Shown here: positions 49,828 to 59,330 of the stretch, piece by piece | Position numbering within the stretch: the first letter of the stretch is position 1 | Layout of the letters: every line of letters starts with the position of its first letter | Origin: Streptomyces radicis | GTDB lineage: Bacteria > Actinomycetota > Actinomycetes > Streptomycetales > Streptomycetaceae | Assembly (NCBI RefSeq): GCF_003626575.1 | Contig: NZ_RBDY01000008.1 | Location: forward strand, 172,032 to 236,031 | Length of the DNA stretch: 64,000 nucleotides | Direction of reading: 5' to 3' | Translations under genes and position numbers: made by a program | The notes under the pieces: model-generated | Databases searched by the model: none | What the model saw: the letters and a program-made list of their open reading frames with translations, nothing else | What the model was told of the DNA's origin: nothing

Positions 49828-49922
49828 GCCGCCCGCCACCTCCTCCACCCCGTCTCCGCCGCCAGGCCGTCCGGCCCCCAGGCCACCCGGCCGCCACTCG
49901 GCCGCTCCGGCGCACACCCCCA

Positions 49923-49944
49923 TTCTCATACATATGTCTGAGAA
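49923..49944. promoter_or_regulatory. 22-bp palindromic operator between the PucR regulator and proline genes
   Basis: Arms TTCTCA (49923-49928) and TGAGAA (49939-49944) enclose ACATATGT (49930-49937), itself palindromic. Only one base pair breaks perfect dyad symmetry. It is unusually AT-rich for the region and centred in the divergent intergenic space, so it is the likely binding site of the PucR-type regulator. Confidence 0.6.
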
Positions 49945-50049
49945 CGCGGCCCCCGATGCTCGACACCTGTCGATGGCCGATGATTCCGGGCGTTCCCTAC
50001 CTTCTCGGGTAGCTTCGCTTCCACCCTCCAGGCACGCAGGAGGTGCCCC

Positions 50050-50976
50050 GTGCTGGGACCGGTCCTTCTCGCCGCATCCCGCAGCGACCGCATCCGGCGC
50101 GTCGTCTCCGCGGCTCCCGTCACCCGTTCCGTGGTGGAGCGTTTCGTCGCGGGGGAGCGGCTCGACGAGTCCGTCGTGGTCGCCGCCGACCTCGTCGACC
50201 GTGGCCTCGCGGTGACGCTCGACCACCTGGGCGAGGACGTCACCGGCAAGGCCGAGGCCCAGCGCAGCCGCGACGCCTACCTCGCGCTGCTCGACCGGCT
50301 GTCCGCGTTTGGCCTCGGCGCCCGCGCCGAGGTGTCCGTCAAGCTGTCGGCGTTCGGGCAGGCGCTGCCGGGCGGCCACGACATCGCCCTGCGCAACGTC
50401 CTGGACGTGGTCGAGGCCGCCGACGCCGCGGGCACCACGGTCACCCTGGACATGGAGGACCACACGACGGTCGACTCCACGCTGGCGATCCACGCGGACC
50501 TGCGCGGCCGCTTCCCCGGCACGGGCGCCGTGCTCCAGTCGTATCTGCACCGCACCGAGGACGACTGCCACGCCCTGGCCGCGTCGGGCTCCCGCGTGCG
50601 GCTGGTCAAGGGCGCCTACCGGGAGCCCGCGTCGGCCGCGCTCCAGGACAAGCACGACGTGGACCTCGCCTATGTCCGCTGCCTGCGCGTCCTGCTGGCG
50701 GGCGACGGCTACCCCATGGTCGCCACCCATGACCCCCGGCTGATCGCGGTCGCCCAGGCGCTGGCCCCGCGGCTCGGCAGGACGCCCGACGACTACGAGT
50801 TCCAGATGCTCTACGGCATACGCGACGCCGAGCAGGCGCGGCTGGCCGCGCGGGGCCATCGGATGCGGGTCTATGTGCCCTACGGCACCGACTGGTACGG
50901 CTATTTCATGCGCCGCCTGGCCGAGCGCCCCGCCAACCTGGCCTTCTTCGCGCGGTCCCTCGTCACCCGTGGCTGA
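50050..50976 (+). CDS. Proline dehydrogenase (monofunctional PutB type)
   Basis: This FAD enzyme oxidises proline to pyrroline-5-carboxylate. The 308-residue single-domain barrel has EVSVKLSAFGQALPGG, TVTLDMEDHTTVDSTL, GAVLQSYLHRTEDD, RVRLVKGAYREP, VATHDPRL, EFQMLYGIRD and RVYVPYGTDWYGYFMRRLAE (substrate-binding RR). GTG 50050 follows AGGAGGTGCCCC. It precedes P5C dehydrogenase by 61 nt. The two activities are encoded separately, unlike Gram-negative PutA. Confidence 0.96.
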   Translation: MLGPVLLAASRSDRIRRVVSAAPVTRSVVERFVAGERLDESVVVAADLVDRGLAVTLDHLGEDVTGKAEAQRSRDAYLALLDRLSAFGLGARAEVSVKLSAFGQALPGGHDIALRNVLDVVEAADAAGTTVTLDMEDHTTVDSTLAIHADLRGRFPGTGAVLQSYLHRTEDDCHALAASGSRVRLVKGAYREPASAALQDKHDVDLAYVRCLRVLLAGDGYPMVATHDPRLIAVAQALAPRLGRTPDDYEFQMLYGIRDAEQARLAARGHRMRVYVPYGTDWYGYFMRRLAERPANLAFFARSLVTRG

Positions 50977-51037
50977 CCGCCGCCGACCCCGCACGCCCCC
51001 CGAACGCTTCCCGCACCTCTCGGAAGGAGACGACGGC

Positions 51038-52669
51038 ATGGACGCCGTGACCGAGGTTCCCCAGCCGGTGAACGAGCCGGTGCTCACCTACGCGCCGGGC
51101 TCGCCCGAGCGCGCCCGCCTCGAGCGCAAGCTGAAGGAGTTCGCCTCCCACCCCGTCGACCTGCCCATGACCATCGGGGGCACCCGGCGGATGGGCGGCG
51201 GCGAGCGCTTCGACGTCGTGCAGCCGCACCGCCACAAGGCGCGGCTCGGCACCTCAGCCCATGCCACGGCGCAGGACGCCAGGGACGCCGTCGACGCGGC
51301 CCTGGCCGCCGCCCCCGCCTGGCGCGCGCTGCCGTTCGACGAGCGGGCCGCGGTCTTCCTGCGCGCGGCCGAGCTGTTGTCAGGGCCGTGGCGCGAGACG
51401 ATCGCCGCCTCGACGATGCTCGGCCAGTCCAAGACGGTGCAGCAGGCCGAGATCGACGCCCCGTGCGAGCTGATCGACTTCTGGCGCTTCAACGTCCACT
51501 TCGCCCGTCAGCTGCTGACCGAGCAGCCGCCCGTCCAGCCCAAGGGCCAGTGGAACCGGATGGACTTCCGGCCGCTCGAGGGCTTCGTCTACGCGATCAC
51601 GCCGTTCAACTTCACGGCCATCGCGGGCAACCTCCCGACCGCCCCCGCCCTGATGGGCAACGTCGTGGTGTGGAAGCCGTCGCCCACCCAGACCCACTCG
51701 GCCGTGCTGCTGATGGAGCTGCTCGAGGAGGCCGGGCTGCCTCCCGGCGTGATCAACCTGGTGACCGGCGACGGCAAGGCCGTCTCCGAGGTCGCGCTGC
51801 CCCACCCCGAGCTCGCGGGCATCCACTTCACCGGCTCGACAGGGACGTTCCGCCACCTCTGGCAGCAGGTCGGCGCGCACATCGAGCGCTACCGCGGCTA
51901 CCCCAGGATCGTCGGCGAGACCGGTGGCAAGGACTTCATCGTCGTCCACCCGGGCGCCGACCCGGCGGCCGTGAAGACGGCGATCACCCGGGGCGCGTTC
52001 GAGTACCAGGGCCAGAAGTGCTCGGCCGCCTCCCGCGCCTATGTCCCGCGCTCGCTGTGGGAGGGCGGCCTGCGGGACGCCGTCGCCGAAGAGGTGGACG
52101 GGCTCACCATGGGCGACCCGACCGATCTGTCGAACTTCATGGCCGCCGTGATCGACGAGCGCGCCTTCGCCAAGAGCAGGGCCGCGATCGACCGGGCCAA
52201 GGCCGACCCCACGTGCGAGATCGTCGCGGGCGGCACCTACGACGACTCCGTCGGGTACTTCGTGCGGCCCACGGTGCTGACCTGTTCGGACCCGGAGAAC
52301 GAGGTGTTCTCCACCGAGTACTTCGGACCGATCATCGCCGTCCACGTGTACGAGGACGACTCCTTCGACGCCATGCTCGACCAGATGGAGTCCGCCGCCG
52401 ACTACGCGCTGACCGGAGCCGTCTTCGCCAGGGACCGCGCGGTGGTCGCCGCGGTGAGCGAGCGCCTGAGGTTCGCGGCCGGGAACTTCTACGTCAACGA
52501 CAAGCCCACGGGCTCCGTCGTCGGACAGCAGCCGTTCGGCGGCGCCCGTGCCTCGGGCACCAACGACAAGGCGGGCTCGAAGTTCAACCTGCTGCGCTGG
52601 GTCTCTCCCAGGGCCATCAAGGAGACCCAGGTGTCCCCGACGGACTACCGCTACCCCCACATGGGCTGA
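51038..52669 (+). CDS. pruA: L-glutamate gamma-semialdehyde (P5C) dehydrogenase
   Basis: It converts P5C/glutamate semialdehyde to glutamate with NAD. The 543-residue aldehyde dehydrogenase has YAITPFNFTAIAGNLPTAPA, VWKPSPTQTHSA, GIHFTGSTGTF, catalytic Glu in RIVGETGGKDF, catalytic Cys in YQGQKCSAASRAYV and the C-terminal QQPFGGARASGTNDKAG. ATG 51038 follows GGAAGGAGACGACGGC. It forms an operon with proline dehydrogenase. Confidence 0.97.
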   Translation: MDAVTEVPQPVNEPVLTYAPGSPERARLERKLKEFASHPVDLPMTIGGTRRMGGGERFDVVQPHRHKARLGTSAHATAQDARDAVDAALAAAPAWRALPFDERAAVFLRAAELLSGPWRETIAASTMLGQSKTVQQAEIDAPCELIDFWRFNVHFARQLLTEQPPVQPKGQWNRMDFRPLEGFVYAITPFNFTAIAGNLPTAPALMGNVVVWKPSPTQTHSAVLLMELLEEAGLPPGVINLVTGDGKAVSEVALPHPELAGIHFTGSTGTFRHLWQQVGAHIERYRGYPRIVGETGGKDFIVVHPGADPAAVKTAITRGAFEYQGQKCSAASRAYVPRSLWEGGLRDAVAEEVDGLTMGDPTDLSNFMAAVIDERAFAKSRAAIDRAKADPTCEIVAGGTYDDSVGYFVRPTVLTCSDPENEVFSTEYFGPIIAVHVYEDDSFDAMLDQMESAADYALTGAVFARDRAVVAAVSERLRFAAGNFYVNDKPTGSVVGQQPFGGARASGTNDKAGSKFNLLRWVSPRAIKETQVSPTDYRYPHMG

Positions 52670-52896
52670 CCTCGGGAATCGGCCCACGCCCCGGCCGTTG
52701 CGGCCACGGCCTCCACCCGCCTCCCACGCCCCATGGGCCACGGGGGCAACCGGTGGGGGCCGTCGCCGTCTCGAATAGTAGGACGCCCAGGTATTTGGCG
52801 AGACATCACGGTCGATCACGGCTAGCTTTGTGGACGTTGCACTCAGGGCAGCGCCGCCCCGCAGTCCGACTCCCTCCCCCCTGGAGCTGATCCGCC

Positions 52897-53076
52897 ATGG
52901 ATGCCATCGCAACGCTGCCCCCGCAGGCCGCCCCGGCGTCGACCACCGTGGACACCGCCCTCGCCAGGGCCCGCGCCGCCGCGAGGGAAGCCCGCGAGGC
53001 CAGCCGCCGCCAGGCCGCCGCCGCCCTCCAGCGCGCCCTGGACCGCAGGGACAACGGCGGCGTCGCCGACCGCTGA
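52897..53076 (+). CDS. Small Ala/Arg-rich protein (59 aa)
   Basis: ATG 52897 follows GGAGCTGATCCGCC. The product opens MDAIATLPPQAAPASTTV and then forms a helix of repeated A-R-A-x-x-A-R-E-A pattern ([20 protein letters not shown]), ending RRDNGGVADR. A TAGCTT -10 lies at about 52824. It is compositionally like the 78-residue protein between the LAL genes. No family is recognised. Good start signals and codon bias make coding plausible. Confidence 0.55.
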   Translation: MDAIATLPPQAAPASTTVDTALARARAAAREAREASRRQAAAALQRALDRRDNGGVADR

Positions 53077-53166
53077 GTCCACGCCGAGTCCATGCCGAGC
53101 CCGCCACCGAGTCCGCATCGTGGACGGCTCATGTCACGCCCTGGGACGGGGCGTTAGGGTCCCCCC

Positions 53167-54210
53167 ATGGCACGGAGCATCGATCTGGCAGTGATCCCCG
53201 GCGACGGCATCGGCCCCGAGGTGGTGGGCGAGGGACTCAAGGTCCTGACCGCTGCCCTGCCGGGGGACGTCAAGCTGGAGACCACGGCCTACGATCTGGG
53301 CGCCCGCCGCTGGCACGCCACCGGCGAGACGCTGCCCGACTCCGAGCTGGAGCGGCTCAAGGCCCACGACGCGATCCTGCTCGGTGCCATCGGCGACCCG
53401 TCCGTCCCCTCGGGCGTCCTGGAGCGCGGCCTGCTGCTCAGGCTGCGCTTCGCGTTCGACCACTATGTGAACCTCCGGCCCAGCCGCCTGTTCCCCAACA
53501 CCACCACGCCGCTCGCCGGATCGCCCGAGATCGACTTCGTCGTCGTCCGGGAGGGCACCGAGGGCCCGTACGTCGGGAACGGCGGCTCGATGCGCACCGG
53601 CACGCCCGCCGAGGTGGCCACCGAGGTCAGCATCAACACCGCCTACGGCGTGGAGCGCGTCGTGCGCGACGCCTTCGAACGCGCCGCCGCGCGCCCGGCG
53701 GGGAAGCTGACCCTGGTCCACAAGAACAACGTCCTGGTCCACGCCGGTCACCTCTGGTCGAACACGGTCGCCCGCGTCGCCGAGGAGTACCCCGGCGTCG
53801 CCACCGACTACCTGCACGTCGACGCGGCCACGATCTTCCTGGTCACCCAGCCCCAGCGCTTCGACGTGATCGTCACCGACAACCTGTTCGGCGACATCCT
53901 CACCGACCTGGCCGCCGCCATCACGGGCGGGATCGGCCTCGCCGCCTCGGGGAACATCAACCCCACCGGCACCTTCCCCTCGATGTTCGAGCCGGTGCAC
54001 GGCTCCGCGCCCGACATCGCGGGCACCGGCAAGGCCGACCCGACCGCCACGGTGCTGTCCGTCGCCCTGCTGCTGCGCCACCTCGGCCACGAGGCCGAGG
54101 CCACCCGGATCGAAGAGGCCGTCACCGCGGACCTCGCCGCCCGCGAAGCCGGATCGCCGCGCACCACCGCGGAGATCGGCGACGCGCTGGCCGCCCGAGT
54201 AGCGGGGTAG
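53167..54210 (+). CDS. leuB: 3-isopropylmalate dehydrogenase
   Basis: It oxidatively decarboxylates 3-isopropylmalate in leucine synthesis and, with CimA, may serve citramalate-derived substrates. The 347-residue product has [28 protein letters not shown] (substrate Arg residues), [22 protein letters not shown] (Lys), the metal-binding Asp in [16 protein letters not shown], and [20 protein letters not shown] (53155-53160) lies 6 nt before ATG 53167 with no Shine-Dalgarno, so the mRNA is very likely leaderless. Confidence 0.97.
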   Translation: MARSIDLAVIPGDGIGPEVVGEGLKVLTAALPGDVKLETTAYDLGARRWHATGETLPDSELERLKAHDAILLGAIGDPSVPSGVLERGLLLRLRFAFDHYVNLRPSRLFPNTTTPLAGSPEIDFVVVREGTEGPYVGNGGSMRTGTPAEVATEVSINTAYGVERVVRDAFERAAARPAGKLTLVHKNNVLVHAGHLWSNTVARVAEEYPGVATDYLHVDAATIFLVTQPQRFDVIVTDNLFGDILTDLAAAITGGIGLAASGNINPTGTFPSMFEPVHGSAPDIAGTGKADPTATVLSVALLLRHLGHEAEATRIEEAVTADLAAREAGSPRTTAEIGDALAARVAG

Positions 54211-54234
54211 GGTCCCGGGTCTCCGACAGGAGGA

Positions 54235-54263
54235 GCCGCCGGGCCCGTGCCCGGCGGCTTCTT
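54235..54263 (+). terminator. Intrinsic-type terminator after leuB
   Basis: A perfect 10-bp stem GCCGCCGGGC (54235-54244) / GCCCGGCGGC (54249-54258) has a 4-nt loop followed by TTCTT. Confidence 0.75.
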
Positions 54264-54456
54264 GCGGCTGCCGCCGGGTGCCACCATCGTTTCCAGGGCC
54301 GCCACGCCGTGCAGCCGTCCGCCGGGGCGTTCACGGGGTGACACATCCCCGATTGCCTCCCCGATTGCTCGGACGTCCTACTATTGCGTCGGGCCCATCG
54401 CGTCGGGCGACGGACAGGCGGCCCGCCCGACCACTGACGTGAAGGACGCGCTCACG

Positions 54457-55566
54457 ATGACCACGACGACCCCTCTCACCTTCGACCTCAAGCCGGCCGC
54501 CGAGCCGCTGTCCGACCAGGAGCGCGAGGCGGCGCTCGCCGACCCCGGCTTCGGCCGGTACTTCACCGACCACATGGTCACCATCCGCTGGACCGAGGGC
54601 CGCGGCTGGCACGACGCGCGCCTCCAGCCCTACGCCCCGATCCCCATGGACCCGGCCACCATGGCCCTGCACTACGGTCAGGAGATCTTCGAGGGGCTCA
54701 AGGCGTACCGCCAGCCCGACGGCTCGGTCGCCGTCTTCCGCCCCGAGGCCAACGCCCGGCGCTTCCAGCTCTCCGCGCGCCGCCTGGCGATGCCCGAGCT
54801 CCCGGTGGACGCGTTCGTCGAGGCCATCGACCTGCTGGTCCGCCAGGACGTCGCGTGGGTGCCCACCCGGGGCGAGCAGTCGTTGTATCTGCGGCCCTTC
54901 ATGTTCGCCACCGAGGTCGGCCTCGGCATCAACCGCCCGGCGAACGAGTACCTCTTCATGGTGATCGCCTCCCCGGCCGGCGCGTACTTCCCGCGGGGGA
55001 TCAAGCCGGTCTCGGTGTGGCTCTCCCGCGAGTACGTCAGGGCGGCCCCCGGTGGCACCGGCGAGGCCAAGTGCGCGGGGAACTACGCGGCGGCCTTCCT
55101 CGCCCAGGCCGAGGCCACGCGCAACGGCTGCGACCAGGTCGTCTGGCTCGACGCCACCGAGCGCCGCTGGGTGGAGGAGATGGGCGGGATGAACCTGTAC
55201 TTCGTCCATGGCGAGGGCGACGCCGCCAGGATCACCACCCCCGAGCTGACCGGCACGCTGCTGCCCGGCATCACGCGCGACTCGCTGCTGACCATCGCCC
55301 GCGACCTGGGCCACCCCGTCGACGAGGTGCGCATCTCCACCGACGAGTGGCGGCGCGGGAACGAGGACGGCGCCATCAGCGAGGTCTTCGCGTGCGGCAC
55401 CGCGGCCGTGATCACCCCGGTCGGCTCGGTCAAGTCGAGCGACGCCGCCTGGCTCGTCGCCGACGGGCAGCCCGGCTCGGTCACCATGCGCCTGCGCGAG
55501 GAGCTGCTCGGCATCCAGACCGGCCGGGTCGAGGACCGCCACGGCTGGATGCACCACATCGTCTGA
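54457..55566 (+). CDS. ilvE: Branched-chain amino acid aminotransferase
   Basis: This PLP enzyme performs the last step of Val, Leu and Ile synthesis. The 369-residue class IV aminotransferase has [51 protein letters not shown], the PLP-binding Lys in [15 protein letters not shown] and [14 protein letters not shown] 54457 follows GAAGGACGCGCTCACG; GTG 54439 in frame is less likely. TACTAT (54374-54379) is a candidate -10. Confidence 0.97.
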   Translation: MTTTTPLTFDLKPAAEPLSDQEREAALADPGFGRYFTDHMVTIRWTEGRGWHDARLQPYAPIPMDPATMALHYGQEIFEGLKAYRQPDGSVAVFRPEANARRFQLSARRLAMPELPVDAFVEAIDLLVRQDVAWVPTRGEQSLYLRPFMFATEVGLGINRPANEYLFMVIASPAGAYFPRGIKPVSVWLSREYVRAAPGGTGEAKCAGNYAAAFLAQAEATRNGCDQVVWLDATERRWVEEMGGMNLYFVHGEGDAARITTPELTGTLLPGITRDSLLTIARDLGHPVDEVRISTDEWRRGNEDGAISEVFACGTAAVITPVGSVKSSDAAWLVADGQPGSVTMRLREELLGIQTGRVEDRHGWMHHIV

Positions 55567-55641
55567 CGCCACATCGTCCGACCCCTCGGGGCCCCGGCCC
55601 TGGCCCGCGCCGGGACCCGGGTCCGGATCCTGAGACGGCGG

Positions 55642-55667
55642 GTGGCACAGGCGCCGTCCTGTGCCAC
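55642..55667. promoter_or_regulatory. Inverted repeat at the cimA leader promoter
   Basis: A 9-bp inverted repeat GTGGCACAG (55642-55650) / CTGTGCCAC (55659-55667) overlaps the expected -35 to -10 region of the cimA leader transcript and lies 75 nt after ilvE. It could be an operator or the ilvE terminator. No U-tract follows. Confidence 0.4.
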
Positions 55668-55676
55668 ACTGCCCTC

Positions 55677-55739
55677 ATGCTTCCGTATGCCCTGATCGAC
55701 ACCATGATTATCGGTGCCCAGCGCGCCGGTCCTCGCTGA
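55677..55739 (+). CDS. cimA leader peptide (Ile-rich)
   Basis: This 20-codon ORF contains MLPYALIDTMIIGAQ. Its codons include ATC, then ATT ATC directly after an internal ATG. ATT is rare in this DNA. CACACT lies 6 nt before the ATG, which could make it leaderless. The stop is 18 nt before a terminator hairpin. The arrangement matches attenuation, with isoleucine as the natural effector because CimA feeds isoleucine synthesis. Confidence 0.6.
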   Translation: MLPYALIDTMIIGAQRAGPR

Positions 55740-55757
55740 CAGCGAAGACCCGCGCGC

Positions 55758-55790
55758 AGACCTCTCGCATCCGCGAGGGGTCTTTTGTTT
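55758..55790 (+). terminator. Attenuator terminator ahead of cimA
   Basis: The stem AGACCTCTCGC (55758-55768) pairs with GCGAGGGGTCT (55773-55783) over 11 bp including one G-T wobble, followed by TTTTGTTTT. It lies between the Ile-rich leader ORF and cimA (ATG 55849). Confidence 0.8.
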
Positions 55791-55848
55791 TGCAGCCCCT
55801 CCCCGTGCAGGTACAGCGTTCGCCAGGAAGACACAGGAGCCGAGACCC

Positions 55849-57480
55849 ATGACGAAGGCCGCCCCCGATACCGTCAAGGACGCGCCGAGCGACGCGTTCC
55901 ACGTCTTCGACACCACGCTGCGCGACGGCGCGCAGCGTGAGGGCATCAACCTCACCGTCGCCGACAAGCTGACCATCGCCCGCCACCTGGACGACTTCGG
56001 CGTGGGCTTCATCGAGGGCGGCTGGCCGGGCGCCAACCCCCGCGACACGGAGTTCTTCGCGCGGGCCCGCGCCGAGATCGCGTTCCGCAACGCCGCCCTC
56101 GTGGCGTTCGGCGCCACCCGCAGGGCGGGCGTCGACGTCGCCGACGACCCGCAGGTCGCGGCGCTGCTCGACTCCGGCGCCCCCGTGGTCACCCTGGTCG
56201 CCAAGTCCCACGACCGCCATGTCGAGCTGGCCCTGCGCACCACCCTCGAGGAGAACCTCGCCATGGTGCGCGACACCGTCGCCCACCTCGTCGCACATGG
56301 CCGCCGCGTCTTCGTCGACTGCGAGCACTTCTTCGACGGCTACCTGGCCAACCCCTCCCACGCCCTCGACGTCGTCCGCGCCGCGCACGGCGCGGGCGCC
56401 GACGTCGTGGTGCTGTGCGACACCAACGGCGGCATGCTGCCCGCCCAGGTCCAGGCCGTGGTGCGCACCGTCGTCGCCGACACGGGCGCGCGGATCGGCA
56501 TGCACGCCCAGGACGACAGCGGATGCGCCGTCGCCAACACCCTGGCCGCCGTGGACGCGGGCGCCACCCATGTGCAGTGCACCGCCAACGGCTACGGCGA
56601 GCGGGTCGGCAACGCCAACCTCTTCCCCGTGGTCGCCGCCCTCGAGCTCAAGTACGGCCGCCGCGTGCTGCCACCGGGCGCGCTCACCGAGATGACCCGC
56701 GTCTCCCACGCCATCGCCGAGGTCGTCAACCTCGCCCCCGCCACCCACCAGCCCTATGTGGGCGTCTCCGCCTTCGCCCACAAGGCCGGGCTGCACGCCT
56801 CGGCCATCAAGGTCGACCCCGACCTCTACCAGCACATCGACCCCGAGCTCGTCGGCAACTCGATGCGGATGCTGGTCTCCGACATGGCGGGCCGGGCCTC
56901 CGTCGAGCTCAAGGGCAAGGAGCTCGGCTACGACCTCACCGACCGCGCCCTGGTCGGCCGGGTCGTGGAGCGGGTCAAGGAGCGTGAGCTGCGCGGCTTC
57001 ACCTACGAGGCGGCGGACGCCTCGTTCGAGCTGCTGCTGAGGGAGACGGTGCACGACGGGCCGCAGCGCTTCTTCCACCTGGAGTCCTGGCGCGCGATCA
57101 CCGACCAGCGCGCGGACGGCACCGTGGACAACGAGGCCACCGTGCGCCTGTGGGCCAAGGGCGAGCGGGTGCTGGCCACGGGCGAGGGCAACGGCCCGGT
57201 GAACGCCCTCGACCGCGCGCTGCGCGCGGGCCTCGAGCGCACCTTCCCGCAGCTGGCCCGCATCCAGCTCGTGGACTACAAGGTCCGCATCCTCGAGGGC
57301 AGGCACGGCACCCAGTCCACCACCCGGGTCCTGATCACCTCGGGCGACGGCACCACCGAGTGGTCCACGGTGGGGGTGGCCGACAATGTGATCGCCGCGT
57401 CGTGGCAGGCTTTGGACGACGCCTACACGTATGGCCTCCTGCGCGCCGGGCTGCGCCCCGACCCCTCCCCGCGAGGCTGA
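55849..57480 (+). CDS. cimA: Citramalate synthase
   Basis: It condenses acetyl-CoA with pyruvate to (R)-citramalate, a threonine-independent route to 2-oxobutyrate and isoleucine. The 543-residue product has the DRE-TIM metallolyase motif FDTTLRDGAQREGINL, VFVDCEHFFDGY, LCDTNGGMLPAQVQ, the metal-binding GMHAQDDSGCAVAN and a C-terminal LeuA-type allosteric domain. The length and EGINL signature favour CimA over LeuA, though the paralogues are similar. ATG 55849 follows CAGGAGCCGAGACCC. Leader ORF and attenuator lie upstream. Confidence 0.92.
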   Translation: MTKAAPDTVKDAPSDAFHVFDTTLRDGAQREGINLTVADKLTIARHLDDFGVGFIEGGWPGANPRDTEFFARARAEIAFRNAALVAFGATRRAGVDVADDPQVAALLDSGAPVVTLVAKSHDRHVELALRTTLEENLAMVRDTVAHLVAHGRRVFVDCEHFFDGYLANPSHALDVVRAAHGAGADVVVLCDTNGGMLPAQVQAVVRTVVADTGARIGMHAQDDSGCAVANTLAAVDAGATHVQCTANGYGERVGNANLFPVVAALELKYGRRVLPPGALTEMTRVSHAIAEVVNLAPATHQPYVGVSAFAHKAGLHASAIKVDPDLYQHIDPELVGNSMRMLVSDMAGRASVELKGKELGYDLTDRALVGRVVERVKERELRGFTYEAADASFELLLRETVHDGPQRFFHLESWRAITDQRADGTVDNEATVRLWAKGERVLATGEGNGPVNALDRALRAGLERTFPQLARIQLVDYKVRILEGRHGTQSTTRVLITSGDGTTEWSTVGVADNVIAASWQALDDAYTYGLLRAGLRPDPSPRG

Positions 57481-57495
57481 ACGCGCCGGTTCCGC

Positions 57496-57520
57496 GGCAC
57501 TGTAGGGGTCTGACAGTGCC
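57496..57520 (+). terminator. Hairpin after cimA
   Basis: An 8-bp stem GGCACTGT (57496-57503) / ACAGTGCC (57513-57520) with a 9-nt loop, 15 nt after the cimA stop. No U-tract follows. Confidence 0.55.
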
Positions 57521-57658
57521 ACCCCGGCCCGGCTGTGGTGAGCCTGCATCAACGCCCCTCCCGTTGTGCGGTTCTGTCCAGCGCGGCCATGAAACGGCTG
57601 CGGAGACTGTACGGATCTGACGAGAGCCAACGGGCGCGGCGTTTCGTAGGGTCTATAC

Positions 57659-59254
57659 ATGACCGATCACGCTGAGACAGGCCCGACTGAGGCGGACACC
57701 GCCACGGACGCCAGGGGCCGCGTCGCGGAGCTGCTCGCCATCCGCGAGGAGGCGGCCCGTGGCCCGTCCGAGGCGGCGACGGCGGCCCAGCACGGCAAGG
57801 GAAAGCTCACCGCCCGCGAGCGGATCGCCCTCCTGCTCGACGAGGGCACCTTCAGCGAGGTCGGCGCGCTGCGGCGGCACCGCGCCACGGGCTTCGGCCT
57901 CGAGGCCAAGCGGCCCTACACCGACGGCGTGGTCACCGGCTGGGGCCTGGTCCACGGCAGGACGGTCTTCGTCTACGCGCATGACTTCCGCATCTTCGGC
58001 GGGGCGCTGGGGGAGGCCCACGCCGCGAAGATCCACAAGATCATGGACATGGCCATCGCTGCGGGCGCCCCGCTGATCTCGCTCAACGACGGCGCGGGGG
58101 CCCGTATCCAGGAGGGCGTCTCCGCGCTCGCCGGGTACGGCGGCATCTTCCAGCGCAACACCAGGGCCTCGGGCGTGATCCCGCAGATCTCCGTGATGCT
58201 CGGCCCCTGCGCGGGCGGCGCGGCGTACTCTCCCGCGCTGACCGACTTCGTGTTCATGGTCAGGGAGACCGCGCAGATGTTCATCACGGGCCCCGACGTG
58301 GTGGCCGCGGTGACGGGCGCCCAGGTCTCGCAGAACGGCCTCGGCGGCGCCGACGTGCACGCCGCGACATCCGGCGTGGCCCACTTCGCGTACGACGACG
58401 AGGAGTCGTGCATCGAGGAGGTGCGCTACCTCCTGTCGCTCCTGCCCGCGAACAACCGCGAGAACCCCCCGTCCGTGCCCACCGACGACCCGGCGGACCG
58501 GCGGTGCGAGCGCCTGGTCGACCTGGTCCCCGCCGACGGGAACCGCCCGTACGACATGCGCGTGGTGATCGAGGAGCTGGTGGACGACGGGGAGTACCTC
58601 GAGGTCCACGAGCGCTGGGCGGCGAACATCATCTGTGCCCTGGCCCGCCTCGACGGCCAGGTCGTGGGCATCGTGGCCAACCAGCCGCAGTCCCTCGCGG
58701 GCGTCCTGGACATCTCCGCCTCGGAGAAGGCCGCCCGCTTCGTGCAGATGTGCGACGCGTTCAACATCCCGATCGTGACGCTCCTCGACGTCCCCGGCTT
58801 CCTGCCCGGCGTCGACCAGGAGCACGGCGGCATCATCAGGCACGGCGCCAAGCTGCTGTACGCCTACTGCAACGCCACGGTGCCGCGCATCTCGGTCGTG
58901 CTGCGCAAGGCGTACGGCGGCGCCTACATCGTGATGGACTCCCAGTCGATCGGCGCGGACGTCACCCTCGCCTGGCCGACCAACGAGATCGCCGTGATGG
59001 GCGCCGAGGGCGCGGCCAATGTGATCTTCCGCCGCCAGATCGCGGCGGCCGAGGACCCCGACGCCACGAGGTCGCGGATGGTCAAGGAGTACAAGGCCGA
59101 GCTGATGCACCCCTATTACGCGGCCGAGCGCGGCCTGGTGGACGATGTCATCGAGCCCGCCGAGACCCGTTCCGTCCTCATCTCCGCCCTGGCGATGCTG
59201 CGCACCAAGCACGCCGACCTGCCGGCCCGCAAGCACGGCAACCCGCCCCAGTGA
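57659..59254 (+). CDS. Acyl-CoA carboxylase beta (carboxyltransferase) subunit
   Basis: This 531-residue carboxyltransferase transfers CO2 from biotin to acetyl- or propionyl-CoA. Motifs are GKLTARERIALLLDEGTF, SLNDGAGARIQEGVSAL, GPCAGGAAYSPALTDF and, in the C-terminal half, IVTLLDVPGFLPGVDQEHGG and RKAYGGAYIVMDSQSIGAD. The residue after SQSIGA is Asp, the position known to influence acetyl versus propionyl preference; Asp here points to a propionyl/broad type. The biotin (alpha) subunit is not in the window. TAGGGT (57647-57652) lies 6 nt before ATG 57659: leaderless. accE follows. Confidence 0.94.
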   Translation: MTDHAETGPTEADTATDARGRVAELLAIREEAARGPSEAATAAQHGKGKLTARERIALLLDEGTFSEVGALRRHRATGFGLEAKRPYTDGVVTGWGLVHGRTVFVYAHDFRIFGGALGEAHAAKIHKIMDMAIAAGAPLISLNDGAGARIQEGVSALAGYGGIFQRNTRASGVIPQISVMLGPCAGGAAYSPALTDFVFMVRETAQMFITGPDVVAAVTGAQVSQNGLGGADVHAATSGVAHFAYDDEESCIEEVRYLLSLLPANNRENPPSVPTDDPADRRCERLVDLVPADGNRPYDMRVVIEELVDDGEYLEVHERWAANIICALARLDGQVVGIVANQPQSLAGVLDISASEKAARFVQMCDAFNIPIVTLLDVPGFLPGVDQEHGGIIRHGAKLLYAYCNATVPRISVVLRKAYGGAYIVMDSQSIGADVTLAWPTNEIAVMGAEGAANVIFRRQIAAAEDPDATRSRMVKEYKAELMHPYYAAERGLVDDVIEPAETRSVLISALAMLRTKHADLPARKHGNPPQ

Positions 59255-59330
59255 CCGCACCCGCCGCCCATGGACGCGCGGCACGGAGCGCGACACGCCT
59301 CATGGCTCGCACGCACGGAAGGACTGCCCC

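Noticed and set aside
57496..57520. TGTCAGACC near the cimA 3' end as a leftward damage-type promoter
   Set aside because: The spacing to TACAGT is too short and the sequence is better explained as a cimA hairpin; no leftward gene follows.
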